Shown: one piece after another, positions 51,764 to 60,772 of the stretch | How the letters are laid out: the number at the start of each line of letters is the position of its first letter | Numbering within the stretch: the first letter of the stretch is position 1 | Assembly (NCBI GenBank): GCA_012959995.1 | Contig: DUCC01000002.1 | Location: 109,377 to 173,376 of the forward strand | Length of the DNA stretch: 64,000 bases | Reading direction: 5' to 3' | Source of the DNA: Acidimicrobiia bacterium | GTDB taxonomy: Bacteria; Actinomycetota; Acidimicrobiia; Acidimicrobiales; MedAcidi-G1 | Position numbers and translations under genes: made by a program | The notes under the pieces: model-generated | What the model was told of the DNA's origin: nothing | The model's input: the letters and a program-made list of their open reading frames with translations, nothing else | Database searches by the model: none

Positions 51764-51777
51764 GGCGAAGTTTCCTC

Positions 51778-51783
51778 TACACT
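51778..51783 (+). promoter_or_regulatory. Predicted -10 element (TACACT) for cofC
   Basis: TACACT, seven bases, GTG 51791. Supports the short start of cofC. Confidence 0.5.
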
Positions 51784-51790
51784 CGCCGCC

Positions 51791-52354
51791 GTGACCCATT
51801 CAATTGCTGTGCTTATTCCTGTTAAGAGTTTTGCTGATGCTAAACATCGTTTGGCTGAGGTGATGGGGGCCAACGAGCGGGCGGCTTTGGCCCGGAATAT
51901 GGCGGAGACGGTAATTGCTGCGGCAGCACCTTTGCCGGTGACCGTGGTGTGTGATGATCAACAGGTGGCCGATTGGGCTACGGGCCAGGGCGCGGCCGTG
52001 GTGTGGGCCGATCAGCCGGGCCTGAATGCGGCCGTGCAATGCGGGGTAACGGCGTTGGCGGCTCAAGGAGTGGCTCAGGTGGTGGTGGCCCATGGGGACC
52101 TTCCTCGGGCTACGCAACTTGCCCCTTGTGCAGAGTTTGTTGGGGTAACGCTGGTGCCGGATCGCCATAACGATGGTACGCCGGTGGCGGTGGTGCCTGC
52201 GGAGGCAGGTTTTGTTTTTGCTTACGGTCCGGGTTCGTATGCCAAGCATGTGGCGGAGGCCGAGCGTTTGGGTTTGCCTTGGCGGAGTTTGCGTGACCCA
52301 GATTTGGGCCACGATGTGGACGAGCCGGATGATCTTGAGGGTGCGGGTCTTTAA
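51791..52354 (+). CDS. cofC/fbiD: 2-phospho-L-lactate / phosphoenolpyruvate guanylyltransferase
   Basis: 187 residues, nucleotidyltransferase fold. AVLIPVKSFADAKHRLAEVM is the conserved opening; VVVAHGDLPRATQL and DRHNDGTPVAV are the metal/nucleotide and family motifs. It activates 2-phospholactate or phosphoenolpyruvate in coenzyme F420 synthesis and explains the two F420-type oxidoreductases in the window. The frame is open to 51614 within gpsA; GTG 51791 with its TACACT element is preferred. Confidence 0.9.
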   Translation: MTHSIAVLIPVKSFADAKHRLAEVMGANERAALARNMAETVIAAAAPLPVTVVCDDQQVADWATGQGAAVVWADQPGLNAAVQCGVTALAAQGVAQVVVAHGDLPRATQLAPCAEFVGVTLVPDRHNDGTPVAVVPAEAGFVFAYGPGSYAKHVAEAERLGLPWRSLRDPDLGHDVDEPDDLEGAGL

Positions 52355-52357
52355 GGG

Positions 52358-53173
52358 TTAGCGGCGGCGTCGGCTTCGGGTTGGCCCACCGACGGCCGGT
52401 TCCCAAGTGAATTTGCGCCAGAACACGAGGGCACCGAGCACCCCCCAAGCGGCGATGCGTAAAAGCAACCAGGGTTCGTAAACCGAGCCTTGGCGAAAGG
52501 GGTCGAAGCAAGCGAAGAAAGCGTCTGCGAATGCTTTAAGGGGGAAAATGTCCCCTAAGAGGCCCAACCAGGCTGGGGGGTCGTTGCGCACGCTGATAAA
52601 AATATTAGAGGCGAAGGCCACGGGCAGCAGGGTGGCTTGAGCCAATGCGGGTGCTGACTGCCCGGAGCTTGCTATTGAGGCTAGGGCCAGGCCCAGTAAG
52701 GAAAAGGAGGCCACGCCGAGCACGAAGGTCAACACGGCGGGCAGCAGGTTGGCCCAGTCGAATTCGATGCCGTAGGCCAACACGCCGACCGTCAACATGA
52801 GGGCGGCGCCAAAGGCGGCCAGCACGATGCCGGAACCCACCACGCCTCCTACGTATATCCAGGGCGGCAAGGGAGTGCCTCGGGTGCGTTTGAGTATTCC
52901 TTCGTCCCGCGAGATCGCCGTGGAGATGCCGATGTTGGTGTAGGTGGCTGATACGGCAGCAAATACGGCCAGGCCGGGGGCGTAAAACTGGGCGGCGGCT
53001 ACTTCAACGCCGGGGGCGATGTCTACGCCTTCGAAGAGGGCGCCGAAGAGCAGCAGGAACATGAGCGGGAAGGCCAAGGTGAAAAAGGCGGCCATAACGT
53101 TGCGGCGAAAGCGGCGGTTTTGGTAGCCGATTTGGTTGGCCAACAGTTTAAGACTTGAGGGGCGTTTACTCAT
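52358..53173 (-). CDS. ABC-2-type exporter permease
   Basis: 271 residues, six hydrophobic segments (first at about 28-48), with FAYGIEFDWANLL-type region and an Arg-rich C-terminal tail. It works with the ATPase gene directly upstream on the strand, which overlaps it by eight bases. Exported substrate unknown. Convergent with cofC, three bases apart. Confidence 0.82.
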   Translation of the reverse strand: MSKRPSSLKLLANQIGYQNRRFRRNVMAAFFTLAFPLMFLLLFGALFEGVDIAPGVEVAAAQFYAPGLAVFAAVSATYTNIGISTAISRDEGILKRTRGTPLPPWIYVGGVVGSGIVLAAFGAALMLTVGVLAYGIEFDWANLLPAVLTFVLGVASFSLLGLALASIASSGQSAPALAQATLLPVAFASNIFISVRNDPPAWLGLLGDIFPLKAFADAFFACFDPFRQGSVYEPWLLLRIAAWGVLGALVFWRKFTWEPAVGGPTRSRRRR

Positions 53174-54080
53174 TTTCGTCGCCGCCTATCAAGTTGAGGT
53201 ATACGTCTTCGAGGGTGGGGCGGGTGACCTCGAGGTGGCCGAGTTCTTGGTCGTGTTTTAGGGCCCAGTCGGTGAGGCGGTGTAGGTCGCCGGTGGGGTT
53301 GGTGGTGCGTATTTCTATCCGGTTGTTGACTGCCGTAACGGTGCCGGTTAGCTCGCCGAAGAGTTCTTGTACTGTTCCGCCGTTGGCTGGTTGGTCGAAG
53401 CGCACCAAAGTGGTGTCGGCAATGCCAGCGCGGAGTTGGTCGGGGGTTCCTTGGGCGACGAGTTGCCCTTGGTTGATGACCAGCACTCGGTCGGCCAGGG
53501 CTTCGACTTCGTCCATGTAATGGCTGGTCAACAAGATGGTGGTGCCGAGTGTGCGCAGGCCGCTCACCATGTCCCAGGCTTGGCGGCGGGCTGAGGGGTC
53601 AAACCCGGTGGTGGGTTCATCGAGAAATAACAGGTCGGGGTCACCGATGAGCCCGAGGGCGAGGTCGATGCGTCGTTTTTGGCCGCCGGAGAGCTGGTGG
53701 GTGCGGCGGTCAGCGAGGTCGGTGAGGCCAGTGAGTTCGAGTACTTCATCGAGGGGCCGGTTGCGGGTGTAGCAGGCGGCGTAGTGGTTGAGGGTTTCGG
53801 TGATGGTGAGTTCGCGTTCGATACCGCATTCTTGTAACACGATGCCGATGCGGTCACGAAAACCGGCTCCCCCGGTGGCGGGGTCGGCGCCTAGCACGGT
53901 GACTTGGCCTGAGGTGCGGGTGCGGTGACCCTCGAGTATTTCTACAGCGGTTGATTTTCCAGCGCCGTTGGGGCCCAATAAGGCCACCACTTCGCCTTGT
54001 TCTACGGTGAACGACAGGCCATCTACGGCGCGGAGGGTCCCGTAGTCTTTTACGAGGTTTTCGACAACGATGGCAGGCAC
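53166..54080 (-). CDS. ABC-2-type exporter ATP-binding protein
   Basis: 304 residues. Walker A GPNGAGKST, signature LSGGQKRRIDLALG and Walker B LLFLDEPTTGFDP, then a C-terminal regulatory region. It drives the neighbouring permease. GTG start at 54080 with a TAGAGT element six bases upstream (54087-54092). Likely a drug or lipid exporter. Confidence 0.9.
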   Translation of the reverse strand: MPAIVVENLVKDYGTLRAVDGLSFTVEQGEVVALLGPNGAGKSTAVEILEGHRTRTSGQVTVLGADPATGGAGFRDRIGIVLQECGIERELTITETLNHYAACYTRNRPLDEVLELTGLTDLADRRTHQLSGGQKRRIDLALGLIGDPDLLFLDEPTTGFDPSARRQAWDMVSGLRTLGTTILLTSHYMDEVEALADRVLVINQGQLVAQGTPDQLRAGIADTTLVRFDQPANGGTVQELFGELTGTVTAVNNRIEIRTTNPTGDLHRLTDWALKHDQELGHLEVTRPTLEDVYLNLIGGDENE

Positions 54081-54086
54081 GGTCGG

Positions 54087-54092
54087 ACTCTA
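54087..54092 (-). promoter_or_regulatory. Predicted -10 element (TAGAGT) for the ABC-2 exporter operon
   Basis: TAGAGT, six bases, GTG 54080. No SD sequence. Clear example of the recurrent leaderless spacing. Confidence 0.5.
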
Positions 54093-54130
54093 CCGCCCCG
54101 GCGCCTTGCCGGTGTGGCAGACTTACGCTC

Positions 54131-54703
54131 ATGAAAACTGTGAACTTTGTCCATATGGAAGACGGCACCGCAGAAGAGTACGCCTTGATAACTGATCGGT
54201 TTACTGAGCATGTGCAAGAGCATTTGGCTGACCAGTTGATGGTCACGTTGCGCACTATGGCGGGCCCTACTTTTGGTTATCAGATTGACCGGTTTGAGCA
54301 TTCGTTGCAGAGCGCTACCCGGGCGTTGAGAAACGGTGAGAGTGACGAAATGGTGGTGGCGGCGTTGTTGCATGATGTGGCGGACCCTATTGCGCCGTTG
54401 AACCATTCGGCGGTGGCAGCCGACATTTTGAAGCCTTATGTGAGTGACCGCACGGAGTGGATTATCCGTCATCATGGGGTGTTTCAGGGTTACTACTATT
54501 TTCATCATTTGGGTGGCGATCGTGATGCTCGTGAATTGTTTCGTGAGCACCAGTGGTTTGATGATTGTGCAGCGTTTTGCCATGAGTATGACCAGAACTG
54601 TTTTGATCCGGCTTACGACAATTTGGGGTTAGAAGATTTTGCGCCGCTGGTGCGTGAGGTGTTGGGCCGGCCCAGTCGTTTTTCCCTAACCGAGTTGGCT
54701 TAG
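54131..54703 (+). CDS. HD-domain protein of the PhnZ-like (mixed-valence diiron oxygenase) group
   Basis: 190 residues. EHSLQSATRAL, LLHDVADP (HD pair), NHSAVAADIL, RHHG and the downstream YDQNCFDPAYD give the six-ligand His/Asp pattern of PhnZ-like diiron oxygenases, plus the FQGYYYFHHLGGDRD segment. PhnZ cleaves 2-amino-1-hydroxyethylphosphonate, but no phosphonate gene is next to it, so the substrate is open. A CAGACT hexamer lies seven bases before the ATG. Convergent with the DUF3159 gene (two bases). Confidence 0.8.
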   Translation: MKTVNFVHMEDGTAEEYALITDRFTEHVQEHLADQLMVTLRTMAGPTFGYQIDRFEHSLQSATRALRNGESDEMVVAALLHDVADPIAPLNHSAVAADILKPYVSDRTEWIIRHHGVFQGYYYFHHLGGDRDARELFREHQWFDDCAAFCHEYDQNCFDPAYDNLGLEDFAPLVREVLGRPSRFSLTELA

Positions 54704-54705
54704 CT

Positions 54706-55353
54706 TTAACGTTTTTCGTCGGCTTCTTCTAAGAGGTCGAAGATACTGGTGAAGCCGGGAACAACTTTTAAAGCCCGGTTGGCGTAGAAAAAAGCCACCA
54801 GGGTGACGATCATGGCGGCGGGCCACCCCACCAGGGTGCGTATCAGCAGGTAGCCGTCGACTGAGGTTTGTCGAAACAGCCAAATATCCCAGGCGGAGGT
54901 CACGAACTGCCAAAGGCCGATGCCCACGGTCATGCGTACCGCCATGCGGTGGTAGGCCGGGTGGCTGCGGGTGGCTTGGTTGAAAGGCACTGCTTGATGC
55001 AGGAAGCGTTCAATAAATGGGGTGCCGGCTAAGGCGGTTATTACTAGGGCGGCGCCGATGCAGGCTTTGGTGCCGATACCGATGCCAAAGTACACCGCTT
55101 CGGAGTCGGTGATGATGCCGATTAGGCCGCGGGCCACGAGGTAGGCCACCAAGATGGGTAAGTATTTGCCAATGGCTTCGCCGCGTCGATGCCGAGAGAC
55201 GGCGGCTTTGATGCTCCACAGGGTGGCTCCGGCCACGCCCCAAGCCAAGCCGAAAAAGCGGTTGAGGGCTACGAAGGCCACGATGGGCATCACCGAGTCG
55301 AGGGTGCGGCCCGGGGAGGCTTTCGGTTCGTTGGGGGTTGGGTGTTCGGTCAT
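54706..55353 (-). CDS. DUF3159-like multi-helix membrane protein
   Basis: 215 residues with six hydrophobic segments after a short polar N-terminus (about 25-45 on), a pattern of actinobacterial DUF3159 membrane proteins. ATG at 55353 is favoured over a longer frame to 55497 because TAGATT stands seven bases upstream (55361-55366). Function unknown. Confidence 0.75.
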   Translation of the reverse strand: MTEHPTPNEPKASPGRTLDSVMPIVAFVALNRFFGLAWGVAGATLWSIKAAVSRHRRGEAIGKYLPILVAYLVARGLIGIITDSEAVYFGIGIGTKACIGAALVITALAGTPFIERFLHQAVPFNQATRSHPAYHRMAVRMTVGIGLWQFVTSAWDIWLFRQTSVDGYLLIRTLVGWPAAMIVTLVAFFYANRALKVVPGFTSIFDLLEEADEKR

Positions 55354-55360
55354 TGGGTTA

Positions 55361-55366
55361 AATCTA
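55361..55366 (-). promoter_or_regulatory. Predicted -10 element (TAGATT) for the DUF3159-like gene
   Basis: TAGATT, seven bases, ATG 55353. The element overlaps the 3' end of the Nudix gene. Confidence 0.45.
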
Positions 55367-56167
55367 GGCAGGAGCGGCGGGAAGCCACACCCAACCCATG
55401 CCTTCTTTGAGATGTGGCTGGTGATAACCGGGGTCGGCGGGGAAATAAGCTTTTTCGGTGTGTTCGTCGCCGATGCGCACCAACTCGGGTGGCCCACCGA
55501 TGGCGGCGGCGGCCAATACCTGGGCGGTGGTTTGGTAGCCGGCGAGGCGCTGCAATATGGATCGGGTGGGGGTGATCATGGTGAGTTCTCCGGTTGCCCA
55601 TTGCTGTAATGCCTGAGCGGGGCGCAGCCATGCTACTTCTACGGCTTCTCCCCCATCGGCGGCGGGGGCGGCGTTAGCGGGGGCGGGGGCTACAAAAAAG
55701 TAAGCGTCGTAGCGACGGGGGCCGGGCATGGGGGTCACCCAGCGACTGATGGCGTGCACTTGAGAAAGGTCGAGGCCACCAGAAGCCAAGAGGTCGGCGA
55801 ACTGCACACGGCCTTGTTCGAGATTGCGGCGTTGGTCCAGTAAGGCAGGTTCGTCAAAACCCACCATGACCCCTACTTCTTCGAGGGTTTCGCGTACGGC
55901 GGCCACTCGGTGGGCCAGGCCAGGTCGTTCTTGAGGGTTAGAGCAGGTGGCGAGGTCTCGCCAGCGGGGGTCGTGGTCGCTTTGGTCTACTACCCCACCG
56001 GGGAACACCGTGTGGTCGGGGGCAAAAACTAGTTGGTCGCTGCGTCGCAGGGTGAGCACTTCGAGGTGGGGGCGGTCGGCCAGCAGCACCACGGTGGCGG
56101 CGGGCCGTATGGGCACCCCGTCGGTGGGCAGTTGGTTGGTGGGGGTAAGGGGGTCAACAGTCGCCAT
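55364..56167 (-). CDS. Nudix hydrolase, NUDT7/NUDT19-like
   Basis: 267 residues. FPGGVVDQSDHD opens the fold and the Nudix box is AAVRETLEEVGVMVG with the RExxEExG metal-binding core. The insertion between these elements and overall length fit the coenzyme-A-diphosphatase-like NUDT19 type. Exact substrate unknown. A TAGCGT hexamer stands nine bases before ATG 56167. Confidence 0.85.
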   Translation of the reverse strand: MATVDPLTPTNQLPTDGVPIRPAATVVLLADRPHLEVLTLRRSDQLVFAPDHTVFPGGVVDQSDHDPRWRDLATCSNPQERPGLAHRVAAVRETLEEVGVMVGFDEPALLDQRRNLEQGRVQFADLLASGGLDLSQVHAISRWVTPMPGPRRYDAYFFVAPAPANAAPAADGGEAVEVAWLRPAQALQQWATGELTMITPTRSILQRLAGYQTTAQVLAAAAIGGPPELVRIGDEHTEKAYFPADPGYHQPHLKEGMGWVWLPAAPA

Positions 56168-56243
56168 GGTTTACCGACGCTAACTCACCATGGGCAACAA
56201 TAAACAACCGCAGAGGTCGCAGTAGTCAATAAGGTGAACGGCG

Positions 56244-57485
56244 ATGTCTGAAAATATTCTGGTTGATCCGCCGTCTCGCCTCACTGGTATTGATGTTGTT
56301 GCTGGTTTGAGTGTGGTCTTGGTGTTGATTCCCCAATCTATGGCTTACGCCGAGTTGGCGGGGTTGCCCCCGTATTTAGGTTTGTTTGCTTCTGCTTTGC
56401 CGTTGATTGCTGCCTCTTTTTTTGCTTCGTCGCCTTATTTGCAGACCGGCCCGGTGGCCATGACTTGTTTGCTGATCTTTGGGGCGCTTTCAGGTCTAGC
56501 TACTCCGGGGTCAGCGGAGTACATTCGCTTGGCTACTTTGCTGGCTTTTGTGGTGGGGGTAACGCGGCTTATTTTTGGTTTCCTTAAATGGGGACGCGTT
56601 ACTTATTTGATGACCAATCAGGTAGTTGCGGGGTTCACTTCAGGGGCCACGCTGTTGATTATCGCTTCGCAGTTGCCGAAGATTTTTGGTACAGCACCAC
56701 CTTCGGGGGGCATTTTGCGGCAGGCTTGGTGGTCGCTGAGTCAGCCTGGGCAATGGGGTTTTCGGTCGTTGGCTTTTGCCGGGGTCACCGTGGTTTTAAT
56801 GCTGGGCGGTCGCCGGATGCATCGTTTGTTTCCTGGGGCTTTAGTGGCTGTTTTGGGTGGGGTAATTTGGGTAAAGGTTGTGGGTTTTGGTGGCCCAGTG
56901 GTGGGGACTATCGCTACGGGTTTCCCACCTTTGAGTTTGGATTTGCCATGGGACCAAACGGGAACGGTATTGGTGAGTGGCGTGGTGATTGCTTTGGTGG
57001 GTTTTGCTGAAGTGGCCGCTATTTCTCGGGTTTTCGCCGAGGAAGAGAACCAACGTTGGTCGGTAGATCGAGAGTTTTTGAGCCAAGGTTTTGCCAATTT
57101 AACCGCCGCTTTTTGTTCATCTTTTCCGGTGGGTGGGTCGTTTGGGCGATCGGCCTTGAACCGATTGTCGGGGGCGCAAACTCGTTGGTCTGGTTTGGTT
57201 ACTGGGGTGGCGGTCTTGGCTTTTTTACCTTTTGCCGGGTCGTTAGAGGTTCTCCCTCGGGCGACTTTGGGGGGTGTGGTGTTTGCCGCAGTGGTGGGTT
57301 TGGTGAAACCGAAAAAACTTTGGCGGCTTATCCAAAACTCGGCGGGCGATGCTTTAGTAGCGGGGGGTACTTTTGTAGCTACTTTGGCTTTGGCGCCGCG
57401 GGTAGAGCGGGCAGTCATTTTGGGAGCGCTACTTTCGTTGGCTACTAAAGGGTGGGCGCGTTTTGGCCCCAAGGCGACCGTTTAG
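56244..57485 (+). CDS. SulP-family anion permease without STAS domain
   Basis: 413 residues, 10-11 hydrophobic segments. GLSVVLVLIPQSMAYAELAGLPP is the family signature; FPVGGSFGRSALNRLSGAQT follows. A C-terminal STAS domain, usual in SulP proteins, is missing (they are near 560 aa). Likely transports sulfate or another anion. Its stop overlaps the sulfatase stop by four bases (TTAG); both may serve sulfate use. Confidence 0.85.
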   Translation: MSENILVDPPSRLTGIDVVAGLSVVLVLIPQSMAYAELAGLPPYLGLFASALPLIAASFFASSPYLQTGPVAMTCLLIFGALSGLATPGSAEYIRLATLLAFVVGVTRLIFGFLKWGRVTYLMTNQVVAGFTSGATLLIIASQLPKIFGTAPPSGGILRQAWWSLSQPGQWGFRSLAFAGVTVVLMLGGRRMHRLFPGALVAVLGGVIWVKVVGFGGPVVGTIATGFPPLSLDLPWDQTGTVLVSGVVIALVGFAEVAAISRVFAEEENQRWSVDREFLSQGFANLTAAFCSSFPVGGSFGRSALNRLSGAQTRWSGLVTGVAVLAFLPFAGSLEVLPRATLGGVVFAAVVGLVKPKKLWRLIQNSAGDALVAGGTFVATLALAPRVERAVILGALLSLATKGWARFGPKATV

Positions 57486-59803
57486 TCAAAGCGGGTACCG
57501 ACTTCTCGCATGGTTTCTATCCAGCGGGCCGCCGCGTCGGGGGCTAGGGCACCGGGGGTGTAGGTCACTGAATGCAGGGTGCCGGTCCAGGGGAAAGTGC
57601 CGTGGCGTTGGTAGAGGTCCCATGACACGGGTGAGCGGCGATCGGTACCGATGTTGATGCCTTCGAAGGGGGCCATGGAGGACAGCATGGGTAGTTCGGT
57701 GGCCTGTGCTGTTTGTTGATTGTTAACCAGCAGGGTGGCGTGCCATAGTTTTTTGCCGGGGGCTTCCATGGCCAAGGTGCAGGTTGTTTCTCCGGGGGTG
57801 AGCGGGCCGCCGTCCAGCATGGTCATTGTGCCGTACCCGTTGTAGGCCAAAAATAGATGGTCGTTTTCTATGTAGAGGGCGTAGCCACCGCCTTGGTCGC
57901 CGTGGGCTACTAACACGCCTTGGTCGCCGGTGGCAAAGTTAAGAGCCGCCTCAACGGTGAAGCTTCGGGAGTTGATGAGTTGGCTGGCTCGGTAGCGCTC
58001 TACGGTGGGGGTGGCGGGCCAAAAGGTGGCGGGTTCAGCGAGGACGGTTTCCCAAGGTGGCCGTTGGGCGGCGAGCAGGCCGGTGCCTTCGTCGAGTGGG
58101 AATACTTGGTTGTCCCAGGCGGCTTGTTCCCATGCTTGTTGTAGTTCGGCCAGTTTTTCGGGGTGCTGGTTTGCTATGTCTTGGCTTTCGGTGGGGTCTT
58201 GGGCCAGGTGGTGGAGTTCCCAGGTTTCTTCGCTAAACGAGGAGCGGGGTTGGTGGCAGGTGACGGCGGACCATCCGTCTCGGTAGTAACCGCGGTGGCC
58301 GGCTTGTTCGTAGTACTGCTCGGGATGAGTGGTGGCGGCGTCGGGGTTTTGCAGGCTGGGGGCAAAACTGGTGCCGGCTGGCTGGGGTGCGGGTTGGCCG
58401 TGGCGTTCGGTGGGTACGGGCAGGCCGGCGAGGTCAAAGATGGTGGGCAGCAGGTCGGTTACATGCTGGTATTGGGTTCGCAGGCGGCCGCCGGCCTTTA
58501 GCCCGGCGCCGTGTGAAATAATAAACGGCACTTGGTGGCCGCCTTGGTGGGTGTTTATTTTGTAAAGGCGAAAAGGCGTGCCGGAGGCCATGGCCCAACC
58601 CATGGGGTAATGAGGAAGGGTTTGTGGGCCGCCCATTTCATTTAGCCGGCGGTAGTCATCGTCGAGGCTTTCGAAGGGGCTGCCCCCGTCGGTGCGGCCC
58701 GACATGGTGCGAAAATAAGACGAGGTGCCGTTTTCGTTGCCTTCTCGTGACCCTCCGTTGTCGGAGAGGAACACCACCAGGGTGTTTTCCCATTCTCCGA
58801 TGGCTTCAAGCTCGCTACGCAGGCGGCCAAAGTTTTGGTCAATGTTGTCCACCATGGCGGCGTAAAGTTCTTGGTAGCGAGCGAAGAGTTCTTGTTGCTG
58901 TTCGGTGAGGTCAGCCCAGGCTTCTACGGCATGGTTTTCTTCAGAGTTGCGCGGTGGCAGTTCGGTGCCCGCGGGTATGACGCCCATTTCGAGTTGTCGA
59001 GCGAAGCGTTGACGGCGTATTTCGTCCCATCCTTGGTCAAAGCGACCCCGGTATTTTTCTCCGTCGGCGGGTTTTACTTGCAGTGGGGCGTGGGGAGCGG
59101 TGTGGGAGAAGTAAAGGAACCAGGGTTTGGTGGGGTGGCCGGAGCGTACTTGGTGGACCATGTTGAGGGCTTGGTCGGTGAGGTCGTCGGTGAAGTAGTA
59201 GCCGTCGGGGTATTGGTCTATGGGCAAGGGGTGGTTGTCTTGGTGGATGCGGTGCGGGTGGTGGAAGTTGGTGAATCCGTCGAGTACTCCGTAGAAGCGG
59301 TCGAAGCCGCGTTGGGTGGGCCAAGAGTGGCGTGGGCCGGCTTCGCTGAGGTTGGAGTCTTTGCTGAGGTGCCATTTTCCGACCATGAGGGTGGCCCATC
59401 CGGCGTCGTTGAGTGCTTCGGCCATGGTGATGGCGTTGTGGCGGAGTTCCATGGCGAATCCGGGGAAGCCGGGGTCGCGGTGGCATACGGTGGCTACGCC
59501 GGCCAGGTGGTGGTTGAGGCCGGTGAGTAGGGAGGCTCGGGTGGGCGAGCACATAGGGTTGACATGAAAGTTGGTGTAGCGCAAGCCTTCTTGGGCTAAA
59601 CGGTCAAGGTGGGGGGTTTCTATTTCTGACCCGTAGCAGCCCAGGTCGGCGAACCCGAGGTCGTCGCAGAGCATGACGATGATATTGGGGGCGTCTTTGG
59701 GAGGTTGGGGGCGGTGGGGCCAGTCGGGTTGTGAGCCGGTGCTGGTGCGCCCGATGTGCCCGTCGAATCCGGCGTAGGCCTCGGTGGGGTCGGGTTTGGT
59801 CAC
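57482..59803 (-). CDS. Arylsulfatase-type sulfatase with C-terminal beta-rich domain
   Basis: 773 residues. N-terminal metal-binding MLCDDLGFADLGCYG, the formylglycine-forming motif CSPTRASLLTG (Cys about 85) and the YFSHTAPHAPLQ/LVVFLSDNGGS motifs. The last 200 residues (LNFATGDQGVLVAHGDQGGGYALY) resemble a carbohydrate-binding/laminin G-like fold. No clear signal peptide. GTG start with TAAGTT six bases upstream. Substrate unknown, probably an organosulfate. Convergent with the SulP gene. Confidence 0.92.
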   Translation of the reverse strand: MTKPDPTEAYAGFDGHIGRTSTGSQPDWPHRPQPPKDAPNIIVMLCDDLGFADLGCYGSEIETPHLDRLAQEGLRYTNFHVNPMCSPTRASLLTGLNHHLAGVATVCHRDPGFPGFAMELRHNAITMAEALNDAGWATLMVGKWHLSKDSNLSEAGPRHSWPTQRGFDRFYGVLDGFTNFHHPHRIHQDNHPLPIDQYPDGYYFTDDLTDQALNMVHQVRSGHPTKPWFLYFSHTAPHAPLQVKPADGEKYRGRFDQGWDEIRRQRFARQLEMGVIPAGTELPPRNSEENHAVEAWADLTEQQQELFARYQELYAAMVDNIDQNFGRLRSELEAIGEWENTLVVFLSDNGGSREGNENGTSSYFRTMSGRTDGGSPFESLDDDYRRLNEMGGPQTLPHYPMGWAMASGTPFRLYKINTHQGGHQVPFIISHGAGLKAGGRLRTQYQHVTDLLPTIFDLAGLPVPTERHGQPAPQPAGTSFAPSLQNPDAATTHPEQYYEQAGHRGYYRDGWSAVTCHQPRSSFSEETWELHHLAQDPTESQDIANQHPEKLAELQQAWEQAAWDNQVFPLDEGTGLLAAQRPPWETVLAEPATFWPATPTVERYRASQLINSRSFTVEAALNFATGDQGVLVAHGDQGGGYALYIENDHLFLAYNGYGTMTMLDGGPLTPGETTCTLAMEAPGKKLWHATLLVNNQQTAQATELPMLSSMAPFEGINIGTDRRSPVSWDLYQRHGTFPWTGTLHSVTYTPGALAPDAAARWIETMREVGTRFD

Positions 59804-59809
59804 GGGGTG

Positions 59810-59815
59810 AACTTA
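59810..59815 (-). promoter_or_regulatory. Predicted -10 element (TAAGTT) for the sulfatase gene
   Basis: TAAGTT, six bases, GTG 59803. The same hexamer as at xthA. Confidence 0.5.
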
Positions 59816-59890
59816 GTCGCTGGGTTGTTGTGACCATGCTTTCTGGGTTTCGACGTTTCACTCTGGCTTTGGCCGCGCCATTATGGGGGC

Positions 59891-60769
59891 ATGGATGAGT
59901 TGCGTTGGGGCGAAGTTGACGAGATTGTTGAGGGGCTAGATCGTCCAGTGTTGGCGGTGGCTTTTCAAGGACTGTTTGATGCTTCGGGGGCTGCTACGGC
60001 GGCCATTGACTGGTTGTCTGAGCACCTTGACACCACTCGGTTGGGCGATATCGACCCGGAAACTTTTTTTGATTTCACTCAGGAACGCCCGGTGGTGTCG
60101 TTTGACGATGACGGTGAACGGGTGTTGACGTGGCCTTCTAACAAGGTGTTTGCGGTGCATACTCCGGAGAGCCAGCGAGATTTGGTGGTGGTGTCGGGGG
60201 TAGAGCCTCATTTGCGTTGGCGTACTTTTTCGGCGACCTTGGCTGAAGTGGCGCAACGCACCAAGGCGGAAACAGTGGCTACTTTGGGTTCCATGGTGGG
60301 CATGGCGCCCCACACCCGTTCTCTCGGGGTTATTGGCAGTTCTACTAATAAAGATTTGGCTCAACGTTTGGGGTTGAGTAGCCCGTCGTATCAGGGCCCG
60401 ACGGGTCTGGTGGGGGTTTTGCATGACACGTTGGACCAAGCGGGTATTCCGGTGTTGTCGTTACGGGTTTCGTTGCCGCATTACATCCCTGATACACCGA
60501 ACCCTAAAGCCACGAGGTCTTTGTTGCGGCGCTTTGAACAGGTCACGGGGGTAGATACTGGTTATGTCGGTCTTGATCGGGAGGCGGCGGATTGGCAGCG
60601 GCAGGTTACGGCGGCGGTGGCTGGCGACCCGGAGATCGCCGAGTATGTGAAGCGTTTAGAGGCTCAGGCTGACCAGTCTGAAGAGGTGGTTTCGGGTGAT
60701 GTTTTAGCGGCGGAGTTTGAAGCTTTTTTGCGTGAGCAAGATCGCCGTTCAGATGAGAGCGAGAGTTAA
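59891..60769 (+). CDS. PAC2-family (proteasome-assembly-chaperone-like) protein
   Basis: 292 residues. LAVAFQGLFDASGAATAAIDWL, VVVSGVEPHLRWRTF and GPTGLVGVLHDTLDQAGIP are typical of the actinobacterial PAC2 family, whose bacterial role is not established. CATTAT stands six bases before the ATG (59879-59884). A four-base gap separates it from the next ORF. Confidence 0.85.
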   Translation: MDELRWGEVDEIVEGLDRPVLAVAFQGLFDASGAATAAIDWLSEHLDTTRLGDIDPETFFDFTQERPVVSFDDDGERVLTWPSNKVFAVHTPESQRDLVVVSGVEPHLRWRTFSATLAEVAQRTKAETVATLGSMVGMAPHTRSLGVIGSSTNKDLAQRLGLSSPSYQGPTGLVGVLHDTLDQAGIPVLSLRVSLPHYIPDTPNPKATRSLLRRFEQVTGVDTGYVGLDREAADWQRQVTAAVAGDPEIAEYVKRLEAQADQSEEVVSGDVLAAEFEAFLREQDRRSDESES

Positions 60770-60772
60770 GCG

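Noticed and set aside
58835..59530. Long open frame (231 codons) antisense to the sulfatase gene
   Set aside because: Valine/glycine-rich composition and exact mirror of the sulfatase coding strand; the sulfatase reading has all catalytic motifs.
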